Shown here: positions 7,865-16,481 of the stretch, one piece after another
Numbering within the stretch: position 1 is the first letter of the stretch
Layout: each line of letters begins with the position of its first letter
Origin: Hymenobacter translucens
GTDB lineage: Bacteria > Bacteroidota > Bacteroidia > Cytophagales > Hymenobacteraceae
Direction: 5' to 3'
DNA: 64,000 nucleotides
NCBI RefSeq assembly: GCF_020685205.1
Contig: NZ_JAJERB010000001.1
Location: 744,001 to 808,000, forward strand
The notes under the pieces: generated by a model
What the model saw: only the letters and a program-made list of their open reading frames with translations
The model's database searches: none
What the model was told of the DNA's origin: nothing
Position numbers and translations under genes: made by a program

Positions 7865-9286
7865 CTACCTCCCATTTGGCAGCTTTTCGCGCAGGGCCGG
7901 AAGGGTAAGTAGCACCTGCGTGCCTTTGCCAAGCTCACTTAGTACTTCAACCGTACCGCTGTGCAGGCTCATGATTTTGGCCGTCAACGGCAAACCGATG
8001 CCGTGCCCCGGGACGGTCCGAACGTTGTCGGCCCGGAAAAACGGCACGAACACCTGCTGCCGATCAGCCTCGCTCATGCCCATACCCTCGTCGCGCACCT
8101 CAACCCGCAACTCCCCGCCCGCCGACGTGAGGGAAGCCAGTACCGGGGCCCCGCAGCCGGTCGAGAACTTGCAGGCATTCTCCAGAATGTTGAGCAGCGC
8201 TACCAGCAGCAGGGCTTCGTTGCCCATCACGGTATACGGCAGGGCCTCGTAGCCGGGCTGGGGGTCACTGAAGGCAAGGTCGATGCGGCAGGCGGGCTGG
8301 CGGCGCTGCATTTCCTCGTGGGCCTGCAACAGCAGCTGGTCGAGGCTAACGGGGGAGCGGGAAATCTGGGAGGGGTCGTCGGAGGCCCGGGCAATCTGCA
8401 GCAGGCCGTTGGTAAGGTCCTTGAGCAGGCGGGCCGAGTCGAGGGTGCTTTGCAGCACGCGGCGGTACTGCGCGGGGGTACGCTCTTGCAGCAGGGCCAC
8501 TTCCAGCTCACCGATCAGGGCCGTGAGCGGGGTACGCAGTTCATGGGAGGCGTCGCGGACAAACGTGCGCTGCCCGGCAAAAGCCTTTTCCAGCCGGTCG
8601 AGCAGGCGGTTGAAGCGCTGGGCCAGGTGCGACACCTCGTCCTGCCCGTCGGCCTGGGACAGGCGGTGGTGCAGGTCAGACGCCGTGATGCTGTCGACTT
8701 CGGCCACCACACGCTGCATCGGCCGCAGGGCCTGCCGGGCGAAAAACCAGCCGCCCACGCTCACCAGGCTGAACGACACCAGCAGTCCGGCCAGCAGAAT
8801 GTGCAGCAGGTTGCGCATCTTTTCCCGGCTGTCGGCATCCACGGACGAGGCGACTACTACAAAGTAGCCCCGGTGCAGGTCGTGGTATAGCAGTCCCACG
8901 GTCTGGCGGAAGTTGTCTTCGAGGCGTACCTGCCGACCACCGTCCCGCACTGCGGCCAGCAAGTCCATCGGCACCGACGCCCGGTCGGGCTGGCCTTCCT
9001 GAAATACCACCTGGTTGGCCGTATTATACACCCGCACCTGCTCTTCGGGCAGGGTGCGGTAGAACTGCCGCAGGTACCGGCGGTAGGATGCCTGGCTGGA
9101 TTCGTCGCCCCGGTTGGCGCCGTCGAGGTAAACGTGGGCCACAATCCGGGCCCGGGCAAACAGACTTTCCGTAAAGAAGTCCTGGCGTGAGCGGAAGGTG
9201 AAAAAGTAAATCACCAGCGAGAACAGCAGCAGCGTAATAGCCAGAATGGCGGCAAACTGCAAAGCCAGGCGGGTGCGGATGGTCAT
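7865..9286 (-). CDS. Sensor histidine kinase of the two-component pair
   Basis: 473 residues. TM1 at about 8-30, periplasmic sensor about 31-158, TM2 about 160-182, HAMP about 183-236, HisKA with RDASHELRTPLTALIG (phospho-His 248), then HATPase with N box LLNILENACKF, DEGMGMSEADR and the G2 box GHGIGLPL. The organisation fits CusS/ArlS-type kinases that pair with OmpR-family regulators. It follows the response regulator gene on the same strand with a 125-bp gap. The signal is unknown; the short periplasmic domain has no family I recognise. Confidence 0.93.
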   Translation of the reverse strand: MTIRTRLALQFAAILAITLLLFSLVIYFFTFRSRQDFFTESLFARARIVAHVYLDGANRGDESSQASYRRYLRQFYRTLPEEQVRVYNTANQVVFQEGQPDRASVPMDLLAAVRDGGRQVRLEDNFRQTVGLLYHDLHRGYFVVVASSVDADSREKMRNLLHILLAGLLVSFSLVSVGGWFFARQALRPMQRVVAEVDSITASDLHHRLSQADGQDEVSHLAQRFNRLLDRLEKAFAGQRTFVRDASHELRTPLTALIGELEVALLQERTPAQYRRVLQSTLDSARLLKDLTNGLLQIARASDDPSQISRSPVSLDQLLLQAHEEMQRRQPACRIDLAFSDPQPGYEALPYTVMGNEALLLVALLNILENACKFSTGCGAPVLASLTSAGGELRVEVRDEGMGMSEADRQQVFVPFFRADNVRTVPGHGIGLPLTAKIMSLHSGTVEVLSELGKGTQVLLTLPALREKLPNGR

Positions 9287-9411
9287 CGGGCTGGTGCTTG
9301 GGGATTAGGAGATAAGAAGAGTACGAGGCATGCTCGTTTAACCGCTGGCTACGCAGCTTTATCGTTGATCCATTATCTATCGATCATCCTTTATCCCCAG
9401 CGCGCTACCGG

Positions 9412-10089
9412 CTACTCTTCCTTCATCGTGTAGCCCATGCCCACGAGGGTATGAATGAGACGGGGCGTAAAGTCTTTGTCGAGCTTTTTGCGCAGGAAGT
9501 TGATATAGACGTCGATAACGTTGGAGCCGGTATCAAACGAGGTTTCCCAGACGTGCTCCAGAATATCAACCCGCGACACCACCCGGCCCTGGTTGCGGAG
9601 CAGGTACTCGAGCAGGGCAAACTCGCGGGCAGTAAGCTGAACGGGCTGCCCGGCCCGGGTGACGAGCTTGCGCGAAGGATCCAGCGTGAGGTCAGCCAGA
9701 CGAAGGACGGCTTCGGTCGCGGGGGCTTCGAGGCGGCGCCGGGCCAGGGCCCGGATGCGGGCCAGCAGCTCCTGAAAGGCAAACGGCTTGACCAGGTAGT
9801 CATCCGCACCGGCGTCGAGCCCCCGGATCTTGTCGTCGGTTTCGCCCAGGGCCGTCAGCATCAGGATGGGCACGGCCGCGTCGTGGGCGCGTACCTGCCG
9901 GCAGACTTCGAGCCCGCTCAGCCCGGGCAGCAGCTGATCCAGAATCACGAGGTCGTAGCCCCCGACCAGGGCCAGGCGCAGTCCCATCAGGCCGTCGGCA
10001 GCCAGGTCAACGATGTACTGCTGCTCGCTCAGCCCCTGGTGCAGAAACGACGCGACGGTGGGTTCATCTTCAACCAGCAGGATTTTCAT
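9412..10089 (-). CDS. OmpR/PhoB-family response regulator
   Basis: 225 residues. Receiver domain 1-120 with acidic pocket VEDE, phospho-acceptor Asp51 (LVILDQLLPG), Thr in MLTA and Lys in DYLVKPF; winged-helix Trans_reg_C domain from about 125 with RVVSRVDILEHVW and the terminal VRGMGY-like hairpin (TLVGMGYTMKE). Binds DNA as a phosphorylated dimer. First gene of the pair, kinase follows. Its DNA-binding class is the one that uses direct repeats with 11-bp period, which is exactly what is seen in front of the neighbouring SulP operon. Confidence 0.94.
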   Translation of the reverse strand: MKILLVEDEPTVASFLHQGLSEQQYIVDLAADGLMGLRLALVGGYDLVILDQLLPGLSGLEVCRQVRAHDAAVPILMLTALGETDDKIRGLDAGADDYLVKPFAFQELLARIRALARRRLEAPATEAVLRLADLTLDPSRKLVTRAGQPVQLTAREFALLEYLLRNQGRVVSRVDILEHVWETSFDTGSNVIDVYINFLRKKLDKDFTPRLIHTLVGMGYTMKEE

Positions 10090-10437
10090 GGAGGCAGCGG
10101 AAAGTAGTCGTCAGAGAATAAGCGCGAAGGTAAGCGTCACGCGAATGCAACCCGCGCTTTGGGCAAAACCCGGGTTTTTCGGACTACAACAGCTTGGCCG
10201 CCGCACGGTTTCAGAGCGCCTTGGTTACGCGGCCAGCCGCTCCCGGCCGGCAGCGCGCTTTGCTGACCCTACTGCCCCCCGCAACGGGCCCTGCCGGCGG
10301 CTAAGCTGATCAGCGGCGCGTCGTCACCGGCGGCCGGGAAACTTTCTGCTGCACTTCCGGTGTCTGCCCCCTACCAGCCGACCGGGGCCCCGCTAAAACG
10401 GCGGTTGCCCAGCTTTCACGCCTAACTACTTGCCGCC
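10090..10437. other. Divergent intergenic region
   Basis: 348 bp between the divergent regulator and DUF2141 genes. It should hold both promoters, but I see no clear TTTG/TAnnTTTG pair and no TTAA array like that at 7.8 kb. Confidence 0.4.
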
Positions 10438-10875
10438 ATGACTATTCTCGAAGTAGCCTTTTTTACCGCCAGTAGTTTCTGGACCAGCCCCGCTCCCGCC
10501 CCGGCGCCTACCACCGAAGTCCGGTTCGTGGTTACCGACCTGCCCTCCGTGAAGTCGACGGTGAAGCTGTATTTCTACAACGTGGAAGACAGCTTTCTGA
10601 AGGTTAACCGCTACGCCTTTATGCGTCGCCTGAAGCCCGACGGGCAGAACCGGGTGGTAGTGCCCGTGGACCTGCCGCCCGGGGAGTGGGCCGTGGCGCT
10701 TACCCAGGACACGAACAACAATGACCGGCTGGACAAGAACATGATGGGCATTCCCACTGAGCCCTACGCATTTTCCAACAACATCCGCCCTAAATTCAGC
10801 GCCCCGGGCTTTGATGAGTGCAAGTTCGTGGTAAAGGGCCCGGCCCAGGTGGTCACCATCTCGATGAAGAATTAG
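10438..10875 (+). CDS. DUF2141 domain protein
   Basis: 145 residues, nearly all DUF2141: a beta-sandwich fragment with LPPGEWAVALTQDTNNNDRLDKN, where the Asp/Asn loop looks like a calcium-type loop, followed by GIPTEPYAFSNN and a C-terminal strand. DUF2141 proteins of Bacteroidota are usually exported; here the N-terminus (MTILEVAFFTASSFW) is only a weak signal sequence. Function unknown. It is convergent with the small lipoprotein gene. Confidence 0.75.
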   Translation: MTILEVAFFTASSFWTSPAPAPAPTTEVRFVVTDLPSVKSTVKLYFYNVEDSFLKVNRYAFMRRLKPDGQNRVVVPVDLPPGEWAVALTQDTNNNDRLDKNMMGIPTEPYAFSNNIRPKFSAPGFDECKFVVKGPAQVVTISMKN

Positions 10876-10910
10876 CAGTTTTAGTGGCAGTTTTCAGTAT
10901 CGTTCTGAGA

Positions 10911-10946
10911 GCTAACAACGGACAACTAACAACTAATAACCAAGAC
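10911..10946. repeat. Intergenic copy of CAACGGACAAC-type repeat
   Basis: Degenerate tandem words of the type ACAACGGACAACTAACAAC. Bases 10914-10929 are identical over 16 bp to 24788-24803 inside the ddl gene. Lies between the stop codons of two convergent genes. Confidence 0.6.
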
Positions 10947-10953
10947 CTAGACT

Positions 10954-11274
10954 CTACTTCACTGCCCGCCGGGTCACGGTGCCGGTTTGCTTGTTCACGT
11001 CGAAGGCGGCACGGTTGGGCATGCGGTTGCGCCAGTCGGTGCGGGGTACGAGCACCTGCCACTGCGCGCCGGCGTCTACCACAGAGGCTGAGTCGACGAG
11101 GTAGAGGCCGGCCTCGGGCTCATCCTGCAGAAACATTCCCACGGCAGCCCGGGCCTGGCCCTGGCTGACGGGCCCGGCAGCCGCGGCAGCGGAAGTTTCG
11201 GTAGGCACGGAGTTATGCTGGCAGCTTTCGAGCGGAAGCAGGCCGAACAGCAGAAAAGGCAGAGGATAGCGCAT
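10954..11274 (-). CDS. Small putative lipoprotein
   Basis: 106 residues. Hydrophobic leader MRYPLPFLLFGLLPLESC ends in a Cys about residue 18, a plausible though imperfect lipobox, so membrane anchoring is likely. The rest has no motif I recognise; the end (AFDVNKQTGTVTRR) resembles small PepSY/YPEB-like strands that end in a conserved turn. Lies 20 bp downstream of a GNAT gene on the same strand and probably shares its transcript. Confidence 0.55.
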   Translation of the reverse strand: MRYPLPFLLFGLLPLESCQHNSVPTETSAAAAAGPVSQGQARAAVGMFLQDEPEAGLYLVDSASVVDAGAQWQVLVPRTDWRNRMPNRAAFDVNKQTGTVTRRAVK

Positions 11275-11294
11275 CGGTCAAAGAACGGCAACGT

Positions 11295-11816
11295 TTAGCG
11301 GGCCAGCACCACAATGGGCTTGCCTTTGTACTCGGTCAGGGCCATTTCGCGGTACCCTACGCGGTGCGCCAGGGCCAGGGAGGGCGCGTTGCCGGGGTCA
11401 ATGATGCAGACGGTGCGGCGGGGGTGAAAACGGTCGTCACCCCAGGCCAGGGCCGCCTGCACGGCTTCGGTGCCGTAGCCCCGGCCCTGCACGTGGGGTG
11501 CCATGATCCAGCCGGCTTCCGGAATTCCCTTGAGCGAAGGCTCGATAGCGCGCTGCCAGTCGCCGAAGCCCACGGCGCCGACAAACTCGCCGGTGGCCTT
11601 TTCTTCCACGGCCCAGTAGCCGTAGCCCAGCAGCACCCACAGGGCCGTGTGGCGCAGCATCTTGGTCCAGGCATCTTCCTCGCCCAGGGGCTGACCACCC
11701 AGGAAGCGGTAGAAGTCGGGCTTGGTCCAGAGGGCGGTGAAGGGCGCCAAATCGGAGAGGTGATGGCCACGCAGCCGCAGCCGCTCGGTTTCCAGCACCG
11801 GAATCAGGTCAGTCAT
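11295..11816 (-). CDS. GNAT N-acetyltransferase (RimJ/RimL type)
   Basis: 173 residues. Starts with the family opening LETERLRLRGHHLSDLAPF; the acetyl-CoA P-loop VQGRGYGTEAVQAAL is in the third quarter and the C-terminal NAPSLALAHRVGYRE motif is conserved. Acetyl-CoA-dependent transfer to an amine; substrate unknown. Followed by the small lipoprotein gene. Confidence 0.87.
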   Translation of the reverse strand: MTDLIPVLETERLRLRGHHLSDLAPFTALWTKPDFYRFLGGQPLGEEDAWTKMLRHTALWVLLGYGYWAVEEKATGEFVGAVGFGDWQRAIEPSLKGIPEAGWIMAPHVQGRGYGTEAVQAALAWGDDRFHPRRTVCIIDPGNAPSLALAHRVGYREMALTEYKGKPIVVLAR

Positions 11817-11823
11817 CGGTTGA

Positions 11824-12005
11824 ATTAATAATTAGCAATTAGTAATGAAGAATTGATACTATCTGCTTCCGAGGTATCCTTGGCACCATCTGCCAGCCGG
11901 ACAAGCAGTGAGCTTAGGCTTATTTGCTAACCAGCCGGCAAATGGTACCGGAACATCCCGGAAACCCAAGCATCAATCCTTCATTACTGATTCATAATTA
12001 CTAAT
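11824..12005. repeat. Long imperfect palindrome filling an intergenic space
   Basis: Outer arms 11824-11857 and 11972-12005 are 34-bp inverted repeats with few mismatches, made of TTAGTAATTA-like words. Inner arms (about 11880-11897 and 11927-11950) also pair (GGCACCATCTGCC against GGTACCATTTGCC). The right arm covers the stop codon of the SDR gene. It is the whole spacer between two genes of the same strand. Confidence 0.6.
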
Positions 12006-12858
12006 TCCCCTCCGGAAAGTCGGCGGAGTTGCCGGTTTCGGCGACGCTTTCCAGCTCCTGCACCAGCGCCGTAAACTTTTCGCGGGCTCCTTTGACGGCG
12101 GCTTTGCCGATGGGCAGGTGCAGGGGCGGATTTTCCTGGCGCACGAGGTCGAACATGATCTGCGCTGCCCGCTGGGGGTCGCCGGGCTGTCGGCCGCTGT
12201 AGCCCTGAATGCCCTTCAGGTTCTCGCCCACGGTGGCCTGGTAGTCGTCGATGCTGGTGGTGACGATGCTGGCCGAGCGCCCGGCCCAGTCGGTGCGGAA
12301 GCCGCTGGGCTCGATGTTGGTGACCTTGATGCCGAGCGGACCCACCTGCTGGGCCAGACTTTCACCAATGGCTTCGAGGGCAAACTTGCTGGCATTGTAG
12401 ACGCCCACGCCCGGAAAGGTCTTGAGCCCGCCGATGCTGGTGATGTTCAAAACGTGCCCGCTGCGGCGCGCCCGCAGGTGGGGCAGCACCGCCCGCAGCA
12501 CGTGCAGGGGACCGAACACGTTCACGTCGAACTGCCGCTGCACCTCGGCCGCGTCGATTTCCTCGATGCTGCCCAGGGAGCCGTACCCCGCGTTGTTAAC
12601 GATTACGTCGAGGTGCCCGAGGGCTTGAATAGCATCGGCCACGGCCTGCTTCACCTGGCTTTCGTTGGTGACGTCGCACACTAGGCCGCGGCCCTGGGCA
12701 CCGGCCCGGCGGGTGAACTCCTCGGCCTGCTCGGCCTGACGGAACGTGGCGGCCATAAAGTCGCCTTTTTCGAGGAGCAGATCGGCCAGGGCGGCGCCGA
12801 AACCGGTGCTGACGCCGGTGATAAACCAGTTTTTGGAGGTAGTGGACGGAGAAGGCAT
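12001..12858 (-). CDS. Short-chain dehydrogenase/reductase
   Basis: 285 residues from ATG 12858. Rossmann start WFITGVSTGFGAALADLL (TGxxxGxG variant), NNAGYG, catalytic Ser in ITSIGG and YNASK (Tyr/Lys). The loop IEPSGFRTDWAGRS is typical of the classical SDR group of about 280 residues annotated as oxidoreductase/ketoreductase. Likely NADP(H)-dependent because of the basic start of strand 2 (TFRQAEQ). Substrate unknown. The last codons lie within the palindromic repeat. Confidence 0.88.
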   Translation of the reverse strand: MPSPSTTSKNWFITGVSTGFGAALADLLLEKGDFMAATFRQAEQAEEFTRRAGAQGRGLVCDVTNESQVKQAVADAIQALGHLDVIVNNAGYGSLGSIEEIDAAEVQRQFDVNVFGPLHVLRAVLPHLRARRSGHVLNITSIGGLKTFPGVGVYNASKFALEAIGESLAQQVGPLGIKVTNIEPSGFRTDWAGRSASIVTTSIDDYQATVGENLKGIQGYSGRQPGDPQRAAQIMFDLVRQENPPLHLPIGKAAVKGAREKFTALVQELESVAETGNSADFPEGN

Positions 12859-13416
12859 AAAGCAGAAAAGTCGGGGTGAACGGCCGGGCCCGGCTGGGGC
12901 GCGGCCGGCTTCCTTAACTGTCAAGACCAAGGTTAGGTTTGGGCAAACTGTAAGCTTAGCGGCGGCAGCGGCAAACCGGTCAGGCAAAAAGCTGAGCCTG
13001 TATCATTTAGCCTGCGGGCGCGGAATCGCTACGGGACCCTGCTACCAAACCGAACTCTTCACGGGATAAAACCACCCGCACGCTTTCGTCCTGCCCCGCG
13101 CTGCTTGTCACCCCACCTGCCCCGGGCCGGGCGGCGTTTTTAGCGCTGAAAGTCAGCTACTGAACCGTTGCTGCTGGTCTGCGGATATGCATTTGCCGCC
13201 TCTGCGCTCAGGAAGTACGGGGCCCGCAGCATTATCTTGCGTTCTTTTTAGCCGCCCGGCCGCCCCGGACAACCGCTGCTCCGGGTCTTCACCCGTACAT
13301 ACCAGCCCGGGGAAAGCCAGAAAACCCCGCTCCTGAGTTTGCAGGTAAGCCCGGGCGCCAACGCCCGACGCACGACGCACTTTCTCAGCTCCCCTGAGCC
13401 CAACTCCATTTGCACC
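12859..13416. other. Divergent intergenic region
   Basis: 558 bp between the divergent SDR and malic enzyme genes. GC-rich, with no further credible gene. No promoter of the TAnnTTTG type could be placed confidently. Confidence 0.4.
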
Positions 13417-14700
13417 ATGAAAAAGATCAGCCAGCAGGAAGCCCTCGACTACCACACCCAGCAGCCCGCGGGCAAGCTGGAAGTAGTGCCTACCAAAGCC
13501 ATGCGCACCCAGCGTGACCTGGCTCTGGCCTACTCCCCCGGCGTGGCCGAGCCCTGCCTGAAAATTGCCGCCCGGCGGGAAGACGTGTACAAGTACACCG
13601 CCAAAGGCAACCTGGTGGCCGTGATTTCCAATGGCACCGCGGTGCTGGGGCTGGGCAACCTCGGGCCTGAGGCCAGCAAGCCGGTGATGGAAGGCAAAGC
13701 CGTGCTGTTCAAGAAATTCGCCGGCATCGACTGCTTTGACATTGAGCTGGACACCACCGACCCCGAGGAGTTTATCCGGGTAGTGCAGATCCTGCAGCCT
13801 ACCTTCGGCGGCATCAACCTGGAGGACATCAAGGCCCCGGAATGCTTCCGCATCGAAGCCGAGCTGCGGAAAAGCCTGCGCATTCCCATTATGCACGACG
13901 ACCAGCACGGCACCGCCATTATTTCGTCGGCGGCCCTGCTCAATGCCCTGGAGCTGGTGGGCAAGCAGATTGAAACCGTGCGCGTGGTCGTGAACGGAGC
14001 CGGAGCGGCGGCCGTATCGTGTTTGCGTTTGTACGTGGCGCTGGGCCTGAAGCGGGAGAACATCGTGGTGCTGGACACGGCCGGCGTAATCACCACCCGC
14101 CGGTCCGGCCTGAGCGCCGAAAAGCAGGAGCTGGCTACCAGCCTGCCGCTGACTACGCTGGCCGAGGCGCTGGCCGGGGCCGACGTGTTCATCGGGCTTT
14201 CGGCGGCCAACATGCTGCCCCCGGCCCTGCTCCAGACCATGGCCCCGGACCCCATCGTGTTTGCCCTGGCGAATCCGGACCCGGAAATTGCCTATGAGCT
14301 GGCCCTGACTACCCGGCCCGACATCGTGATGGCGACGGGCCGCTCCGACCATCCCAATCAGGTCAACAACGTGCTGGGCTTCCCTTACATCTTCCGCGGG
14401 GCGCTGGACGTGCGCGCAACGGAAATCAATGAGGCTATGAAGCTGGCCGCGGTGCATGCCCTGGCCGCGCTGGCCAAAGAGCCGGTGCCGGCAGCAGTGC
14501 ACGAAGCCTATGGCGATACGACGCTGGCGTATGGCCGCAAGTACCTTATTCCCACGCCGCTCGACCCCCGCTTGCTGTTCACCGTAGCTCCGGCCGTAGC
14601 CCGGGCCGCCATCGAAAGCGGCGTAGCCCAGCAGCCCATCACCGACTGGGATGCCTACGCCCGGGAGCTGCGGGTTCGGCTGGGCCAGTCCGAAGGCTGA
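13417..14700 (+). CDS. NAD(P)-dependent malic enzyme, short form
   Basis: 427 residues from ATG 13417 ([17 protein letters not shown]). Oxidative decarboxylation of malate to pyruvate. Catalytic and metal region: [45 protein letters not shown]; the nucleotide fold starts [13 protein letters not shown]. It stops after the NAD(P) domain, so the phosphotransacetylase-like C-terminal domain of MaeB proteins (about 750 residues in many Bacteroidota) is absent. That makes it a stand-alone enzyme of the MaeA/YtsJ-like short type. Cofactor preference is not certain. Confidence 0.92.
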   Translation: MKKISQQEALDYHTQQPAGKLEVVPTKAMRTQRDLALAYSPGVAEPCLKIAARREDVYKYTAKGNLVAVISNGTAVLGLGNLGPEASKPVMEGKAVLFKKFAGIDCFDIELDTTDPEEFIRVVQILQPTFGGINLEDIKAPECFRIEAELRKSLRIPIMHDDQHGTAIISSAALLNALELVGKQIETVRVVVNGAGAAAVSCLRLYVALGLKRENIVVLDTAGVITTRRSGLSAEKQELATSLPLTTLAEALAGADVFIGLSAANMLPPALLQTMAPDPIVFALANPDPEIAYELALTTRPDIVMATGRSDHPNQVNNVLGFPYIFRGALDVRATEINEAMKLAAVHALAALAKEPVPAAVHEAYGDTTLAYGRKYLIPTPLDPRLLFTVAPAVARAAIESGVAQQPITDWDAYARELRVRLGQSEG

Positions 14701-14801
14701 GCCGGCCGCACCACAGCAGAAGGCTGACTAATCAGCTGTTTCTGATTACGCTTATCGAATCTTGCCTTTAACCGGAGCGCCGCCTGCCGTGGTTGGCAGC
14801 C

Positions 14802-16136
14802 TCAGCTCTGCTTTTTCAGTTCAAGCACACCCGGAATATCCACCTGATCCGGCAGCGTGCCGGTCCGCGCAAAGTCGGCCCAGAGCTGCCGGACCCGGCG
14901 GCCGGCCTGGTCGACTTCTTCCCAGCTGGCCCGGGCCAGTAGCGGCGTAGCAGCCCAGCCGGCCCGGGTGCCCAGCAGCAGCGGCAGGTCGGTGGTGTGG
15001 GCTGCCCCGTACGCCGGACCGGCCGGCGCGAACTGCAGCAGGAAATGATACGCCCGGCCACCGGCCCGGGCGTGGCGCCGGGCAAAGGCCTTGGCGGGGT
15101 TCCGGTAAATCAGGTTGGAGGTGACGCTGACGAGCAGCCGCGAGGCAAGCGGGCCGATCAGCGGAATACCAGCTACCCACCGGAACTTGGGGTCGATGAG
15201 GGCAAAAAACCGGGTTTCCTCGGCGGTAGCGCCGATCAGCACGTCGATGTCCGGCGCTGCTGCCGCCCAGGCCTGCTCTACCGCAGCCTCCGCCGGCAAG
15301 GGGTAGGCGCCGTACTGGGTGCCGAACGGCATCCCGCTTTTCAACCCGAAGCGGCGCACCGCGCGGCCCACGGCGCTTTCCCGGGCCAGCACTTCCGCAT
15401 AGGTCGCCGTGGACGGCAGCTTTCCCACGGCCTCGTTCATCGCCTTAACCATGGCCTGCCGGTTGCGGGCCAGCCCCAGCGGCGCGCTGTGCAGAATAGC
15501 CCGCCGGAACAGGCCGGCTGCGCCTTCCGCCACCATCAGGTGGGCAATGGCATCGGCCCCGGAAGAATGACCCAGCAGGGTTACCCGGGCCGGGTCGGCA
15601 CCGAAAGCGCTGATGTTTCGCTGCACCCAGCGCAGCGCTTCCCGCAGGTCGAGGAGCCCGAGGTTTGGCGGGGTGCCTCCCTCCTGCCCCAGAAAGCCGA
15701 ACAGCCCGAGCCGGTAGGTCACGGCCACGACGACCACCCGCTGCTCGGTTACCAGCGCGGCCGGGTCGTAGAGCGGCACGTCGCCCGCGCCGGTTACGTA
15801 GGAGCCGCCGTGTACCCAGACGATGACGGGCAGCGCCTCGCCGGGCCGCTGGCCGGCCGGAAGGGTAACGGACAGGCGCAGGCAGTCTTCGTCGAAAGTG
15901 GCATCGGTATAAAAGTCCCCGAATGCCAGGGTTAGCCGGGGGTCGGCCACCTGCGGACAGGCCGGAGCCGGGGAGGTGGCCACGATGGGCGCGGACGCTG
16001 CCGGCTCGGCCACCGGAAACTGAAACCGGGCCGCGCGGGCGTAGCGGATGCCGGAAGCCCGCACGACGTCCCCTTCGCGAAACCCGATGATGGTGCCGGC
16101 CGGGGCGTGAAACTCGGCCGCAGAGGCTACGGACAT
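14802..16136 (-). CDS. Type B carboxylesterase
   Basis: 444 residues, alpha/beta hydrolase. Oxyanion-hole strand VIVWVHGGSYVTG, nucleophile elbow GHSSGAD (Ser191), and the His region GAAHTTDLPLLLG with the typical His-x-x-Asp-Leu-Pro. The family opening TIIGFREGDVVRASGIRYA matches para-nitrobenzyl esterase-like enzymes but the protein is about 60 residues shorter than usual and lacks a signal peptide. Hydrolyses esters; physiological substrate unknown. Confidence 0.88.
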   Translation of the reverse strand: MSVASAAEFHAPAGTIIGFREGDVVRASGIRYARAARFQFPVAEPAASAPIVATSPAPACPQVADPRLTLAFGDFYTDATFDEDCLRLSVTLPAGQRPGEALPVIVWVHGGSYVTGAGDVPLYDPAALVTEQRVVVVAVTYRLGLFGFLGQEGGTPPNLGLLDLREALRWVQRNISAFGADPARVTLLGHSSGADAIAHLMVAEGAAGLFRRAILHSAPLGLARNRQAMVKAMNEAVGKLPSTATYAEVLARESAVGRAVRRFGLKSGMPFGTQYGAYPLPAEAAVEQAWAAAAPDIDVLIGATAEETRFFALIDPKFRWVAGIPLIGPLASRLLVSVTSNLIYRNPAKAFARRHARAGGRAYHFLLQFAPAGPAYGAAHTTDLPLLLGTRAGWAATPLLARASWEEVDQAGRRVRQLWADFARTGTLPDQVDIPGVLELKKQS

Positions 16137-16481
16137 AACAAGCGGCTGGAATGAAACGCGGCAGTCAGAAAGCTAAAGACGCCGCGTAGCTGACCCCGTG
16201 GTACGGGTCCGGTGCAGGAGCCGTTGCTGTCGGCTCCCAGGAATGACGGCAGCCCCGGTCTGCCCGATGCACTGATTTTTTTCAGCTCCGCGGGTGTAAC
16301 CATTGCGGAAAGGCGAAGTTTCCCGGTCCGACGCAACTCCCCGGTCCCGGCAGTGTCTTCTTTCTGACTTTTCCACCCGGCTGGGTTCCAGACCGCTGCC
16401 GTGCTTTTTCCGCGTGAAACGTCAAAAACCAGCACCCGCCGGCACCCTTCTTCCTGATTTCAACCTCTCCGCTCTCGTCCC
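16137..16481. other. Divergent intergenic region
   Basis: 345 bp between the divergent esterase and TonB-receptor genes. No gene and no clear promoter box seen. Confidence 0.35.

Noticed and set aside
9300..9400. Inverted word repeat GGGGATTAG / CTTTATCCCC between regulator and kinase genes
   Set aside because: Resembles the other intergenic palindromes but pairing is short and weak.
13153..14502. 449-codon open frame antisense to the malic enzyme gene
   Set aside because: It is a GC-rich mirror of the malic enzyme frame (His/Gly/Gln/Arg-rich, no domain) and opposes a well-conserved gene.
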